Origin: Asticcacaulis solisilvae
Lineage (GTDB): Bacteria; Pseudomonadota; Alphaproteobacteria; Caulobacterales; Caulobacteraceae
Length of the DNA stretch: 64,000 bases
NCBI RefSeq assembly: GCF_017875235.1
Contig: NZ_JAGGMI010000007.1
Span: 186,001-250,000 of the forward strand
Direction: 5' to 3'
Shown here: positions 51,046 through 59,854 of the stretch, piece by piece
Numbering within the stretch: position 1 is the stretch's first letter
Layout of the letters: the number at the start of each line of letters is the position of its first letter
Translations under genes and position numbers: made by a program
Notes under the pieces: generated by a model
What the model was told of the DNA's origin: nothing
The model's database searches: none
What the model saw: only the letters and a program-made list of their open reading frames with translations

Positions 51046-52986
51046 ATGGGCGTTTCGGTCATGAATGCAAGTTTCAATCAGCCTAACCTCGCCACCCTGG
51101 TGCTCGACTTCGACTCGACCTTTACCCAGGTCGAGGCGCTCGACATCCTGGCCGAACTGCTGTCCGCCGCCGATCCGGCGCGCGCCGCGGATGTCGAACA
51201 GATACGCACCCTGACCGATCAGGCCATGTCGGGCGAGATCAGCTTCTCCGACGCCCTGCAGCGCCGCGTGCGCATCCTGAAGCCGACGCGCGACGACATC
51301 GCCTCGCTGGTCGAGGTGCTGAAGACCAAGATCAGCGCGTCGATCGAACGCAACCGCGCCGTTTTTAACGAGCATCCCGGCAAGATTCGCATCATCTCGG
51401 GCGGCTTCCACGACTTCATCGACCCGGTCGTCGCTGAATTCGGCATCGCGCCGGAATACGTCCTGGCCAACCGGCTGACCTGGAACGAGGAGGGCGTGGC
51501 GATCGGCCTCGACCTGACCAACCCGCTCAGCCAGGACGGCGGCAAGATCGTCGCCGTGCGCGGCCTGACGCTCGACGGTGACGTCGTCATGGTCGGCGAC
51601 GGCTGGACCGACTACGAAGTCTACAAGGGCGGCGCCGCCGAGCGCTTCTACGCCTTTACCGAAAATGTGACGCGGCCCAAGGTCATCGCCGCGACCGAAG
51701 GCTGCGACGCGACGCAAGTGGCCGCCTCGTTCGACGAAGTGCTGCACACCGAAGGCTATCAGGGCCGCTACTCCTTCCCGCGCTCCAAGCTGAAGGTCCT
51801 GCTGCTCGAAAATATCCACCCCGAGGCCGTCCGCCGTTTCCGCGAGGAAGGCTATGACGTCACGACCGTCAAGGGCGCGCTCGACGAAGACGACCTGATC
51901 CAGGCTTTGCAGGGCGTGCACATCCTGGGCCTGCGTTCCAAGACCAATCTGACGGCCAAGGCGGTCGAAGCCGCCGACAAGCTGATGGCCGTCGGCGCAT
52001 TTTGCATCGGCACTAACCAGATCGACCTCAAGGCCTGTTCGCAAAAGGGCATCGCCGTCTTCAACGCGCCCTATTCCAACACGCGGTCGGTGGTGGAAAT
52101 GGTCATCGGCCTGATCGTCATGCTGACCCGCAACATCCCTGACAAGTCGGTCGGCATGCACAAGGGCAAGTGGGACAAGTCGGCGACCGGCGCCCACGAA
52201 GTGCGCGGCAAGACGCTGGGCATCATCGGTTATGGCGCTATCGGTTCGCAGCTGTCGATCCTGGCCGAGGCCTTCGGCATGCGCGTCATCTATTACGACC
52301 TGGCCGAAAAGCTGTCCTTGGGCAATGCCCGCCGCTACCGCTCGCTCGATGCGCTGCTGGCTGAAGCCGACGTCATCTCGCTGCACGTCGACGGCCGCGC
52401 CGAGAACAAGAACCTGTTCGGCGCCCAGCAGTTCGCGCGCATGAAGGACGGGGTGATCTTCATCAACCTGTCGCGCGGCCATATCGTCGATATCGAAGCC
52501 CTGGCCGCCGCCATCGACAGCGGCAAGATCTACGGCTCAGCCATTGACGTCTTCCCGGAAGAGCCGCGCACCAATGACGATCCGTTCGAAAGCGCGCTTA
52601 TGGGCCGCCGCAACACGGTCCTGTCGCCGCACATCGGCGGATCGACCGAAGAGGCGCAGGAGGCGATCGCCGAGTTCGCGTCCGAGCGCCTGCTGGGCTT
52701 CCTGAATCGTGGCGACACGACCTTCAGCGTGAACATGCCGCACGTCCAGCTGTCGGAAGTCGAAGGCCGCCACCGCTTCCTGCACCTGCACCGTAACGTG
52801 CCGGGCGTGCTGGCGGCGATCAACCAGATCATGGCCAAGTACGAGCTGAACGTCCTGGCCCAACACCTGAAGACGACGGAAAACCTGGGTTACGTCATTG
52901 TCGATATCGACAAGGGCTATCCGAAGGAAGCGCTCGAAGATCTGAAGGCCGTCAACGGGACCCTGCGCTTCCGCTCCCTCGTGTAA
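51046..52986 (+). CDS. Fused phosphoserine phosphatase (HAD) and D-3-phosphoglycerate dehydrogenase
   Basis: This protein is 646 aa from the ATG at 51046; the ATG at 51061 is an alternative. The N-terminal HAD phosphatase (about 15-225) has motif I DFDST (Asp21, Asp23), motif II Ser118 (IISGG), Lys167 and motif III GDGWTD (184-189), with the SerB-like EALDILAELL start. The phosphoglycerate dehydrogenase (about 248-560) has the NAD motif GYGAIG (395-400) and catalytic Arg477, Glu506 and His529 at the E. coli SerA spacing (29 and 23). A C-terminal ACT-type domain (about 568-646) suggests serine feedback. It joins steps 1 and 3 of serine synthesis in one chain; SerC is not here. Similar fusions are, from memory, known in Bacteroidetes. 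Confidence 0.9.
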   Translation: MGVSVMNASFNQPNLATLVLDFDSTFTQVEALDILAELLSAADPARAADVEQIRTLTDQAMSGEISFSDALQRRVRILKPTRDDIASLVEVLKTKISASIERNRAVFNEHPGKIRIISGGFHDFIDPVVAEFGIAPEYVLANRLTWNEEGVAIGLDLTNPLSQDGGKIVAVRGLTLDGDVVMVGDGWTDYEVYKGGAAERFYAFTENVTRPKVIAATEGCDATQVAASFDEVLHTEGYQGRYSFPRSKLKVLLLENIHPEAVRRFREEGYDVTTVKGALDEDDLIQALQGVHILGLRSKTNLTAKAVEAADKLMAVGAFCIGTNQIDLKACSQKGIAVFNAPYSNTRSVVEMVIGLIVMLTRNIPDKSVGMHKGKWDKSATGAHEVRGKTLGIIGYGAIGSQLSILAEAFGMRVIYYDLAEKLSLGNARRYRSLDALLAEADVISLHVDGRAENKNLFGAQQFARMKDGVIFINLSRGHIVDIEALAAAIDSGKIYGSAIDVFPEEPRTNDDPFESALMGRRNTVLSPHIGGSTEEAQEAIAEFASERLLGFLNRGDTTFSVNMPHVQLSEVEGRHRFLHLHRNVPGVLAAINQIMAKYELNVLAQHLKTTENLGYVIVDIDKGYPKEALEDLKAVNGTLRFRSLV

Positions 52987-53000
52987 GCCACACTGGCGGT

Positions 53001-53087
53001 CTGCAAACCGTCATCTCGCTGCGATACGATGCTCACGTACTCAAGTACGCTCCGCTTCGTGTCTCGCGAGCTAACGGTTTTCGCCAC
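53001..53087 (+). repeat. Palindromic 3'-flanking repeat, copy 2
   Basis: This begins 15 bases after the stop of the serine fusion gene and matches 24018-24105. The core GTACT-CA-AGTAC and the outer arms AAACCGT (53005-53011) and ACGGTTT (53074-53080) make it a nearly complete palindrome. There is no separate T-run terminator between it and the convergent PilZ gene. Confidence 0.85.
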
Positions 53088-53112
53088 GCCATTGCGGCTT
53101 ACAGGCCCGGAG

Positions 53113-53622
53113 TTAATCCAGGAAAAAGACGTTGTCGTCGTCGGACGTATCGTCGCGGGCGTCTTCAATTGGAGCTTCCGCAGAAGTCTGGCCGCTGAGC
53201 TTCATCCAGGCATCGAACACGGGTTCCGGCACCTTGGCGGGGCGGGCCTGGCCGGGGACCAGGGTCTGGACGAAGTTGAACTTCAGGCCCATCCGGGTTG
53301 GCGTCGACCAGGCCGACGCACCGCGACGGACCATATTGGTGTCGAGGTCGATCAGCCACAGCTCGGCCGGGATGGCACAGTTGTTTTCAAACGCAACGCG
53401 CGCGCCGCTGGGGCTCTGGTCGAGGATGCGGCACTGGATGACCGCCTGGCTGGACAGGAAAAGCAGGGCGCCGCGGTCGTCGCAGGCGGCGCGCGGTTCG
53501 GAACGGCGGTCGCTGTAGTCCGACGGCTGGATGATCTCGACCTTGGCCGTGGCCGACATACGCGTACCGCCCGGTGTTGCGGAGGGCGTGGAACGGTTGG
53601 CAGGGCGCAGCGGCGAAGACAT
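53113..53622 (-). CDS. PilZ-domain protein
   Basis: This protein is 169 aa from the ATG at 53622, with AAAGGAA upstream. A disordered N-terminus (about 1-40) is followed by a PilZ domain (about 40-130) with both cyclic-di-GMP motifs: RxxxR in DRRSEPR and DxSxxG in DQSPSGAR. The acidic tail (DARDDTSDDDNVFF) is unusual. It probably binds cyclic-di-GMP and may respond to enzymes such as the GGDEF-EAL protein encoded at 9876. The output is unknown. The gene is divergent from the helicase gene. Confidence 0.83.
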   Translation of the reverse strand: MSSPLRPANRSTPSATPGGTRMSATAKVEIIQPSDYSDRRSEPRAACDDRGALLFLSSQAVIQCRILDQSPSGARVAFENNCAIPAELWLIDLDTNMVRRGASAWSTPTRMGLKFNFVQTLVPGQARPAKVPEPVFDAWMKLSGQTSAEAPIEDARDDTSDDDNVFFLD

Positions 53623-54020
53623 TCGAACTTCCTTTAAAATTCTCTGGATGGGGGGCGCCTGGCGCGAAAATACGCGGCCCGAGGTCAACTCTGCCCGTTC
53701 ACCACATTACGCCCGTAAGGTTTACAAAGGGTTGGTGCGTGCAAAATTTGCACAAATCAATGACCTTGACATTTCGTCGCAGCATAGGCATTTAAGCCGT
53801 CTCGCATCCGCGAGATAACTCTTGTGGTGGTTCCTCCATCACTTCAGCGCTGGCCGCGTGAGATATGCCCGTCCATCGGGTACATATCGCCAGCGACAAA
53901 AAGGCCGTCAGAGCAAAGACGTCCTGCCCTCTTTCTTTCGAAGTCCGTGACACGCGCATGCTTCGTCCCACCCGGCCTGTTTTAACAGGCGCGGGCGAGG
54001 CGCGTTTGTCCTTGCCCGAA
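53623..54020. other. 398-base intergenic region with palindrome and promoter before the helicase gene
   Basis: GTGCAAA-A-TTTGCAC (53739-53753) is a perfect 7+7 inverted repeat. TTGACA at 53766, 17 bases, CATTTA resembles a sigma-70 promoter, giving a leader of about 220 bases before the helicase ATG. An open frame runs through the leader from 53865 in phase with the helicase, but its sequence looks non-protein. Confidence 0.5.
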
Positions 54021-55832
54021 ATGAAAGCACGTTACGTGACCAAGACGACCAACAAGACCTTTGCCGATCTCGGCCTGAGTTCGACCCTGCTGCTGACGCT
54101 GGAGCGCGAAGGCTATACCAACCCCACACCGATCCAGGCCCAGGCCATACCCATCCTGCTGAACGGCAACGACCTGCTGGGCATCGCCCAGACCGGCACC
54201 GGCAAGACGGCCGCCTTCGCCCTGCCGATCGTGCAGGGCCTGATGCGCAACCGCATCATCCCGGCGCCGAAGTCGGTCCGCACCCTGATTCTGTCGCCGA
54301 CGCGCGAACTGGCGTCGCAGATCGCCCAGAGCTTCGAAACCTATTCCAAGGGCCTGGGCCTGCACATCGCCACCATCTATGGCGGCGTCAAGTACGGCCC
54401 GCAGTACAAGGCCCTGGCGCGCGGCGTCGACGTCCTGGTCGCCACGCCGGGCCGCCTGATCGACCATATCGAACAGAAGACGGTCGACCTGCGCGGCGTC
54501 GAATTCTTCGTCCTCGACGAAGCCGACCAGATGCTGGACCTGGGCTTCGTCAAGCCGATCCGGCAGGTCGCCGCCAAGCTGCCGCACAAGCGCCAGAATC
54601 TGTTCTTCTCGGCCACCATGCCGAAGGAAATCGGCGCCCTGGCCTCGGAACTGCTGACTGAGCCCAAGCGCGTCGAAATCACGCCGGAAGCCACCACGGC
54701 CGAACGCGTCGAACAAAGCGTCATCTTCATCGAGTCGCTGCGTAAGCGCGCCTTGCTGACCGAAATGTACGCGGAAGATTCGCTGGCCCGCACGCTCGTC
54801 TTCACGCGCACCAAGCGCGCCGCTGACAAGGTCGCCGCCTATCTGCAGGCCGGCGGCATCGAATCGGCCGCCATCCACGGCGACAAGAACCAGAGCCAGC
54901 GCGAACGCGCGCTGCAGGCCTTCAAGGCCGGCAAGCTGCGCGCGCTGGTCGCCACCGATATCGCCGCGCGCGGCATCGACGTCGATAATGTCAGCCACGT
55001 CATCAACTATGAGCTGCCGAACGTACCGGAAGCCTATGTTCACCGCATCGGCCGCACCGCGCGCGCCGGCCGCGCCGGTATTTCGGTTACGCTGTGCGCC
55101 GACGATGAACGCAAGTTCCTCAAGGACATCGAGCGCATTACGCGCCAGCGCATCCCGTCCTTCGACCGCCGCAAGGACCAGGCGCTGAAGCTGCTCGACG
55201 AAGCCATGCTGGCTTCGGGCGTTGCCGACAAGCCGGCCACGCCCGACCGTCTGCCGGAGCACCGCAAGAAGGGCGATCCGAAGCCGGGCAAGGGTTGGCG
55301 CGCCGGCGAGGGCGAAGCCCGCCACAGCGATCCGGACGCCGAATTTGTCCATAAGCGTCAACGCAACCGTCCGGGCCAGAAGGACCGTGCGAAAGCCCGT
55401 GCCGAAGGTGGGCGTCCCGGCGGTAAGCCGTTCGGCGATCGCGCTGCCCCGGCGCCCCGTCCAGACCGCTACGATCCGATGGCGGCCGAGCGCGGCCCCA
55501 TGGCATCGACCAAGCCGTTCAAGGCCGCCAAGCCGGCGCGCGATGAGCGTTTCTTTGACGACCGTCCCCGTGAAGATCGTCCTCGTAATGACAGGAAGAG
55601 CGATCAGCCGCGCGGTGAGCGGCGTGGCGATCGTCCGTATGGCGACCGTCCGCACGGCGATGCCCGCCCAGGCGCCCGCAAGGGCCCAGGGGGCTTCGGT
55701 GGCAAGGGTGGCAAGCCCGCCTTCTTCAAGGGACCGAAGTCCGGCGGCAAGCCTTTCAAAGGTGAGCGTCCGGCGGAAGGCGAAATCAACCGCTCCGAAG
55801 GCGCACAATTCAAGCGCCGCAAGCAGTCGTAA
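54021..55832 (+). CDS. DEAD-box RNA helicase, RhlE-like
   Basis: This protein is 603 aa from the ATG at 54021; in-frame ATGs at 53958 and 53865 would add an unconserved N-terminus. The helicase core (about 10-385) has Q-motif FADLGLS...YTNPTPIQ, AQTGTGKT, PTRELA, DEAD, SAT and HRIGRTARAGR. The C-terminal third is a basic, low-complexity tail of Arg, Gly, Asp and Pro (for example RPREDRPRNDR) that should bind RNA and be disordered. Such helicases act in ribosome assembly or cold adaptation and RNA decay. A long leader precedes it and a strong terminator follows. Confidence 0.9.
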   Translation: MKARYVTKTTNKTFADLGLSSTLLLTLEREGYTNPTPIQAQAIPILLNGNDLLGIAQTGTGKTAAFALPIVQGLMRNRIIPAPKSVRTLILSPTRELASQIAQSFETYSKGLGLHIATIYGGVKYGPQYKALARGVDVLVATPGRLIDHIEQKTVDLRGVEFFVLDEADQMLDLGFVKPIRQVAAKLPHKRQNLFFSATMPKEIGALASELLTEPKRVEITPEATTAERVEQSVIFIESLRKRALLTEMYAEDSLARTLVFTRTKRAADKVAAYLQAGGIESAAIHGDKNQSQRERALQAFKAGKLRALVATDIAARGIDVDNVSHVINYELPNVPEAYVHRIGRTARAGRAGISVTLCADDERKFLKDIERITRQRIPSFDRRKDQALKLLDEAMLASGVADKPATPDRLPEHRKKGDPKPGKGWRAGEGEARHSDPDAEFVHKRQRNRPGQKDRAKARAEGGRPGGKPFGDRAAPAPRPDRYDPMAAERGPMASTKPFKAAKPARDERFFDDRPREDRPRNDRKSDQPRGERRGDRPYGDRPHGDARPGARKGPGGFGGKGGKPAFFKGPKSGGKPFKGERPAEGEINRSEGAQFKRRKQS

Positions 55833-55842
55833 GATGATTGGA

Positions 55843-55871
55843 CCTCTCCAGCCTGGCTGGGGAGGTTTTTT
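55843..55871 (+). terminator. Terminator of the DEAD-box helicase gene
   Basis: CCTCTCCAGCC pairs with GGCTGGGGAGG (one G-U), followed by six T bases, 11 bases past the stop. Confidence 0.88.
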
Positions 55872-55975
55872 CTTACCTGACCTTGTCCGCACATACGCCG
55901 GAAGGGGGAATTTCACGGTTGTGTGATCCTGTCCTTTCCAGTTACAGTGCAGGCCTTATCAGGGGCCAGGCCTTC

Positions 55976-57925
55976 ATGCGTCACATCACCTTGCGCACTT
56001 CCGCGATTGTCCGGCGACTGACGGCCGCCGCCGCGGCCGTCCTGATGCTGGGCGCCGGTGCGGCGGGCCTGACCGCCTGCCAGCCCAAGCCGTCGGGTCG
56101 GGCGACGCCGGAGGCCATGGTCGCGCGTACAGTCGATGATCATTCCTACGCGCGGCCCCAGGAAGCGCGTGTGCGCCACGTCGATCTCGATCTGACCGCC
56201 GACTTCAACAAGAAGGTGCTGCGCGGCACGGCAAGCCTGCAACTCGAGACCGAGGCCAATGCCAAGCGCGTCGTCCTCGATACGCGCGCGCTCGATATCG
56301 AAAAGGTGACCGACGGCTCCGGCGCACCGCTGAAATATACCCTTGGCAAGAACGACCCCATGATGGGCGCACCCTTGACCGTCGAACTGCCGCAGGGTGC
56401 GCAGAAGGTCGTCGTCCACTACCAGACGACGCCTGAAGGCACCGCCCTGCAATGGCTCAGCCCCGCCCAGACGGCGGGAAAGCAGAAGCCCTTCCTGTTC
56501 AGCCAGGGCCAGGAAATCCACACGCGCACCTGGGTGCCGACCCAGGACAGCCCGGCGATCCGCCAGACTTATAAGGCGCGTATCGTCGTGCCGTCCGACC
56601 TGACCGTCGTCATGGCCGCGAAACAGCTGACCCCCAAGGGCGAGGCCGTGCCGGGGCAACCGCGCCAGCGCGCCTTCCGCTTCGAGCTCGACAAACCCGT
56701 GGCGCCCTATCTGATCGCGCTGGCTGTCGGCGATATCGGTTTCAAGGCGGTCGGCGACCGTACCGGCGTGTTCGCCGAGAAGGTGACGCTCGACAAGGCC
56801 GCCGCTGAACTGAGCGACATGGAAGCCATGCTCGACGCGGCGGAAAAGATCTATGGCGACTACCGCTGGGACCGCTATGATGTCCTGATCCTGCCGCCGT
56901 CCTTCCCCTATGGCGGCATGGAAAACCCGATGGTGACCTTCGCCACGCCGACCATTCTGGCCGGCGACAAGTCGCTGGTGTCGCTTATCGCGCATGAGCT
57001 GGCCCATTCGTGGTCGGGCAATCTGGTCACCAACGCCACCTGGGAAGACTTCTGGCTGAACGAAGGTTTCACCACCTATTTCGAAAACCGGATCATGGAG
57101 CAGGTCTATGGGCCCGAGCGCGCGCGCATGCTCCAGGTCCTAGGTTATCACGATCTTCAGGAGACGCTGGACGACCTGAGCGCGGCCGGCACACCCGACT
57201 TCACGCGCCTGCATCCCGACCTCAAGGGCGTCAGCCCCGACGCCTATTTTTCGGATGTCCCGTACGAAAAAGGCGCGGCCTTCCTGCGCATGCTGGAAGC
57301 CCGTTTCGGCCGCAAGAAGTTCGATGCCTACGTCAAGGGCTACTTCGAGCGCTACAAGTTCAAGAGCATGACCACGGAAGCCTTCCTGGTCGACCTCCGG
57401 ACCAATCTGCTCAACAACAATGCCGACCTGGAAAAGCAGCTCCAGATCCATCAGTGGCTGTATGAGCGCGGCCTGCCGTCCAACGCCATCGTGCCGACGT
57501 CGCCGGCGCTGGATCAGGTGATGGCGCAGATCCAGTCTTTTGCCGGCGGCGCAGACGTCAAGACGCTGGACGTCAGCGGCTACAGTACGCAGCACTGGCA
57601 GTATTTCCTGACCCAGATGCCGGACACCATTACCCTGGAACAGATGGCGGCCCTGGACGGGCAGTTCAAATTCACCGAGAGCCAGAACGCGGAAATTCGC
57701 GCCGCGTGGCTGACGCTTGCCATCAAGAAGCACTATCTGCCGGCCATGACCGCGGTGCGTGACTTCCTGCTGGCCCAGGGGCGGGCCAAGTTCTGCAGAC
57801 CCCTTTATACCGAGCTGATGAAGCAGCCGGGATGGGGTGTGGACATGGCGCGCCGGATCTATGCCGAAGCGCGTCCGGGCTATCACGACGTGACTCGCGC
57901 AGTCGTCGACAAGATTGTTAAATAG
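55976..57925 (+). CDS. M1 family aminopeptidase, lipoprotein (leukotriene A4 hydrolase-like)
   Basis: This protein is 649 aa from the ATG at 55976. A lipoprotein signal has the lipobox LTAC with Cys35, so it is anchored in the envelope. The M1 catalytic domain has the substrate motif GGMEN (313-317), zinc motif HELAH (340-344) and Glu363 in NEGFTTY, with the spacing of leukotriene A4 hydrolase. The C-terminal helical domain matches that branch. It should trim N-terminal residues from periplasmic or extracellular peptides. It is monocistronic. An upstream in-frame ATG at 55838 overlaps the helicase terminator and is unlikely. Confidence 0.92.
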   Translation: MRHITLRTSAIVRRLTAAAAAVLMLGAGAAGLTACQPKPSGRATPEAMVARTVDDHSYARPQEARVRHVDLDLTADFNKKVLRGTASLQLETEANAKRVVLDTRALDIEKVTDGSGAPLKYTLGKNDPMMGAPLTVELPQGAQKVVVHYQTTPEGTALQWLSPAQTAGKQKPFLFSQGQEIHTRTWVPTQDSPAIRQTYKARIVVPSDLTVVMAAKQLTPKGEAVPGQPRQRAFRFELDKPVAPYLIALAVGDIGFKAVGDRTGVFAEKVTLDKAAAELSDMEAMLDAAEKIYGDYRWDRYDVLILPPSFPYGGMENPMVTFATPTILAGDKSLVSLIAHELAHSWSGNLVTNATWEDFWLNEGFTTYFENRIMEQVYGPERARMLQVLGYHDLQETLDDLSAAGTPDFTRLHPDLKGVSPDAYFSDVPYEKGAAFLRMLEARFGRKKFDAYVKGYFERYKFKSMTTEAFLVDLRTNLLNNNADLEKQLQIHQWLYERGLPSNAIVPTSPALDQVMAQIQSFAGGADVKTLDVSGYSTQHWQYFLTQMPDTITLEQMAALDGQFKFTESQNAEIRAAWLTLAIKKHYLPAMTAVRDFLLAQGRAKFCRPLYTELMKQPGWGVDMARRIYAEARPGYHDVTRAVVDKIVK

Positions 57926-58075
57926 GAATCTATACAAGCGAAACTGGTATAGTCGCCGTTGCGGAAGCGATTTCAGGCGTCGTTTTCAATAAAAATGCAC
58001 CTTTAGCGCGTAGTCTTACTCAATTGTTAAGACTTCCGGCGTAGGCTTTCCTATAAAGGTCGGGGAGGCTGCGCT

Positions 58076-58474
58076 GTGCAAGGTTCCGAGTTTCATGTGC
58101 TGATCGTCGATGATCATGAGATCAACCGGCGTATCGTTTCGTTGTTCCTGAAGCCGACGGGCTGGTTATGGACCATGGCGTGCAACGGCGAGGAAGCCGT
58201 TGCCTACTGTCACGCCCGCCGTTTTGACGTCATCCTGATGGACATGCTGATGCCGGGCCTCGACGGGTTGGCGGCGACCTGCCGCATCCGCGCCAATGGC
58301 CAGAACCGCGCCACGCCGGTGATCGCGCTGACGGCCAATGCCATGGAAGGGCACAAGGCCCGGTGGGCCGAGATCGGCGTCCATGATTTTATGACCAAGC
58401 CGGTGGACGCTGACGCGCTGCTCGCGGCCATAGCGTCCAAACTGCCTCAGCCGACTAAGAAGCTCAGCGCCTGA
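58076..58474 (+). CDS. Stand-alone receiver-domain response regulator
   Basis: This 132-aa protein starts at GTG with GGGGAGG upstream. It is a single REC domain: acidic pocket VDDHE, phosphorylated Asp56 in LMDMLMPGLDG, Thr in ALTANAM and Lys in FMTKPVD. There is no output domain, as in CheY/DivK/CpdR-type proteins or detached receivers of hybrid kinases; the MDMLMPGLDGLAATCRIR style is like hybrid-kinase receivers. A GTCTTA...TAAGAC inverted repeat (58013-58033) lies upstream. The partner kinase is not adjacent. Confidence 0.88.
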   Translation: MQGSEFHVLIVDDHEINRRIVSLFLKPTGWLWTMACNGEEAVAYCHARRFDVILMDMLMPGLDGLAATCRIRANGQNRATPVIALTANAMEGHKARWAEIGVHDFMTKPVDADALLAAIASKLPQPTKKLSA

Positions 58475-58484
58475 GTTTGTTGCT

Positions 58485-58590
58485 TAGAGCGACATGCCAA
58501 AAAGTGTGCAGCGGTTTTTTGGCTAAATATCGCGATAAGATAAAAATCTAGAGCATGATGGCGGTTCGACTTAAACGCACCATGCTCTAG
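58485..58590 (+). repeat. Interspersed two-hairpin repeat, copy C
   Basis: The outer stem is GCGACAT with ATATCGC (one mismatch; 58489-58533), the inner stem GCCAAAAA:TTTTTGGC, the loop GTGTGCAGCGG and the linker GATAAGATAAAAAT. The second hairpin CTAGAGCATG:CATGCTCTAG is at 58548-58590. The right arm of the second hairpin contains the stop codon of the sugar kinase gene. Confidence 0.85.
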
Positions 58591-59630
58591 CGCTTGACGT
58601 CGAAGCTGCCGCCGGCGAGGAAATCCGCCAGTTCGCCGTGTGTCGCCAGGCTGATATCGCCGGGCTGGGCGTGTTTCAGGCAGCCGCAGGCAATGCCGTA
58701 GTTCAGCGCCTGCTGGTCGCTGTCACCGTTCAGGATGCCGTGGAAGACACCGGCGGCAAAGGCATCGCCGCCACCGATGCGATCGACAATGCCGACAATG
58801 TCGTAGGTCTCGGTTTCCAGGGACGTGCCGCGCGTAAACATCTGGCCGGCCAGGCGGTTGTGGTCGGCGGTGACCTGGGTACGGCGGGTTGAAACCATGC
58901 GCTGCAGGTTTGGGAACTGGCTGAAGGCGTGATCGGCGGCGGCGCGTTCACGTGCCGTGGTGCCGTCTTCGCCTGGGAACTTCATGCCGAAGACCAGTTC
59001 GATGTCGCGATAGCCGCCGAACATCATGTCGGCCTCGGCCATCAGGCTGCGGATCAGGGTTGGCGCGTCGCCGCCCCAGGCCTGCCACAGGGTCGGGCGG
59101 TAGTTGCAGTCGAACGAGACCTTGACGCCCAGCTTGCGCGCCGTCTGCATGGCCTTGAGCGCCGCCGCGACGCTGTTGGCGCCCAGGGCCGCCGTCACGC
59201 CTGACACATGCAGCCACGCAGCGCCCTTCAGCAGGCGCGTCCAGTTGAGCTTCGAAAAGCGGGCGGTGGCGAAGGCGGAACCTGCGCGGTCATAGACGAT
59301 GTCCGACCGGCGGTGGATAGCGCCCGGTGTCAGGAAGTAGAGGCCCATGCGGCCGGGCGCCGTGTAGACACCCGAGGTGTCGACGCCCCAGCGCCGCAGT
59401 TCGTTGACGGCGCCGGCGCCCAGCGCATTGTCAGGCACCACGCTGACCATGGAGGCCTGGTGGCCCAGCCGGCGGACGCCGACGGCGACATTGGCCTCGG
59501 CGCCGGCGATATGCAGTTGCAGTTGCGGCAGCTCTTCCAGCAGGCGGCCGCTCATCGTGTTGAGCCGGATCAGCAGTTCGCCGAAACAGACGAGCGGAGC
59601 ATTCGAGGCGGCGGGGGACGGCGTAGGCAT
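58587..59630 (-). CDS. PfkB-family sugar kinase, 2-dehydro-3-deoxygluconokinase-like
   Basis: This protein is 347 aa from the ATG at 59630; an in-frame ATG at 59654 is possible. The ribokinase fold has VCFGELLIRLN, AGAEANVAVGVRRLG and the catalytic GGGDAFAAGVFHG (Asp base). The FDCNYRPTLW and ADMMFGGYRDIELVFG segments are typical of KDG kinases, which phosphorylate 2-keto-3-deoxygluconate in uronate and pectin breakdown. The exact sugar is inference. The TonB receptor gene lies upstream on the same strand, behind a terminator. Its last codon is supplied by repeat copy C. Confidence 0.86.
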   Translation of the reverse strand: MPTPSPAASNAPLVCFGELLIRLNTMSGRLLEELPQLQLHIAGAEANVAVGVRRLGHQASMVSVVPDNALGAGAVNELRRWGVDTSGVYTAPGRMGLYFLTPGAIHRRSDIVYDRAGSAFATARFSKLNWTRLLKGAAWLHVSGVTAALGANSVAAALKAMQTARKLGVKVSFDCNYRPTLWQAWGGDAPTLIRSLMAEADMMFGGYRDIELVFGMKFPGEDGTTARERAAADHAFSQFPNLQRMVSTRRTQVTADHNRLAGQMFTRGTSLETETYDIVGIVDRIGGGDAFAAGVFHGILNGDSDQQALNYGIACGCLKHAQPGDISLATHGELADFLAGGSFDVKR

Positions 59631-59750
59631 GGGGCGGCGAATCTTCTGTGGCATGGATGGCGGGACCGGCAATGTTGTAAAGGCTGAGCGGCACAGGGTC
59701 GAGACCTGAATGCGCAAACCGTGCGGGCAAAATGGGGCCTGACAAAAAAA

Positions 59751-59773
59751 GGGCGCCGGATGAACCGGCGCCC
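59751..59773 (-). terminator. Terminator of the TonB-dependent receptor gene
   Basis: GGGCGCCGG pairs with CCGGCGCCC; eight A on the left give a U-tract for leftward transcription. A second hairpin (CGCCTG-AAA-CAGGCG, 59828-59842) lies directly after the receptor stop. Confidence 0.88.
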
Positions 59774-59854
59774 AAGTGGCGGCTTATTGGGAGAATGCGC
59801 TCGCAGCCGCATGAAGGAAGAAGCGCCCGCCTGAAACAGGCGCTTCCGATAGGG

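Noticed and set aside
53865-54020. N-terminal extension of the DEAD-box helicase
   Set aside because: The frame is open but the residues are unlike helicase N-termini. The Q-motif starts shortly after the ATG at 54021.
53982-55916. A 644-codon open frame antisense to the DEAD-box helicase
   Set aside because: It is a shadow of the helicase gene in GC-rich DNA with no recognisable domain or ribosome-binding site.
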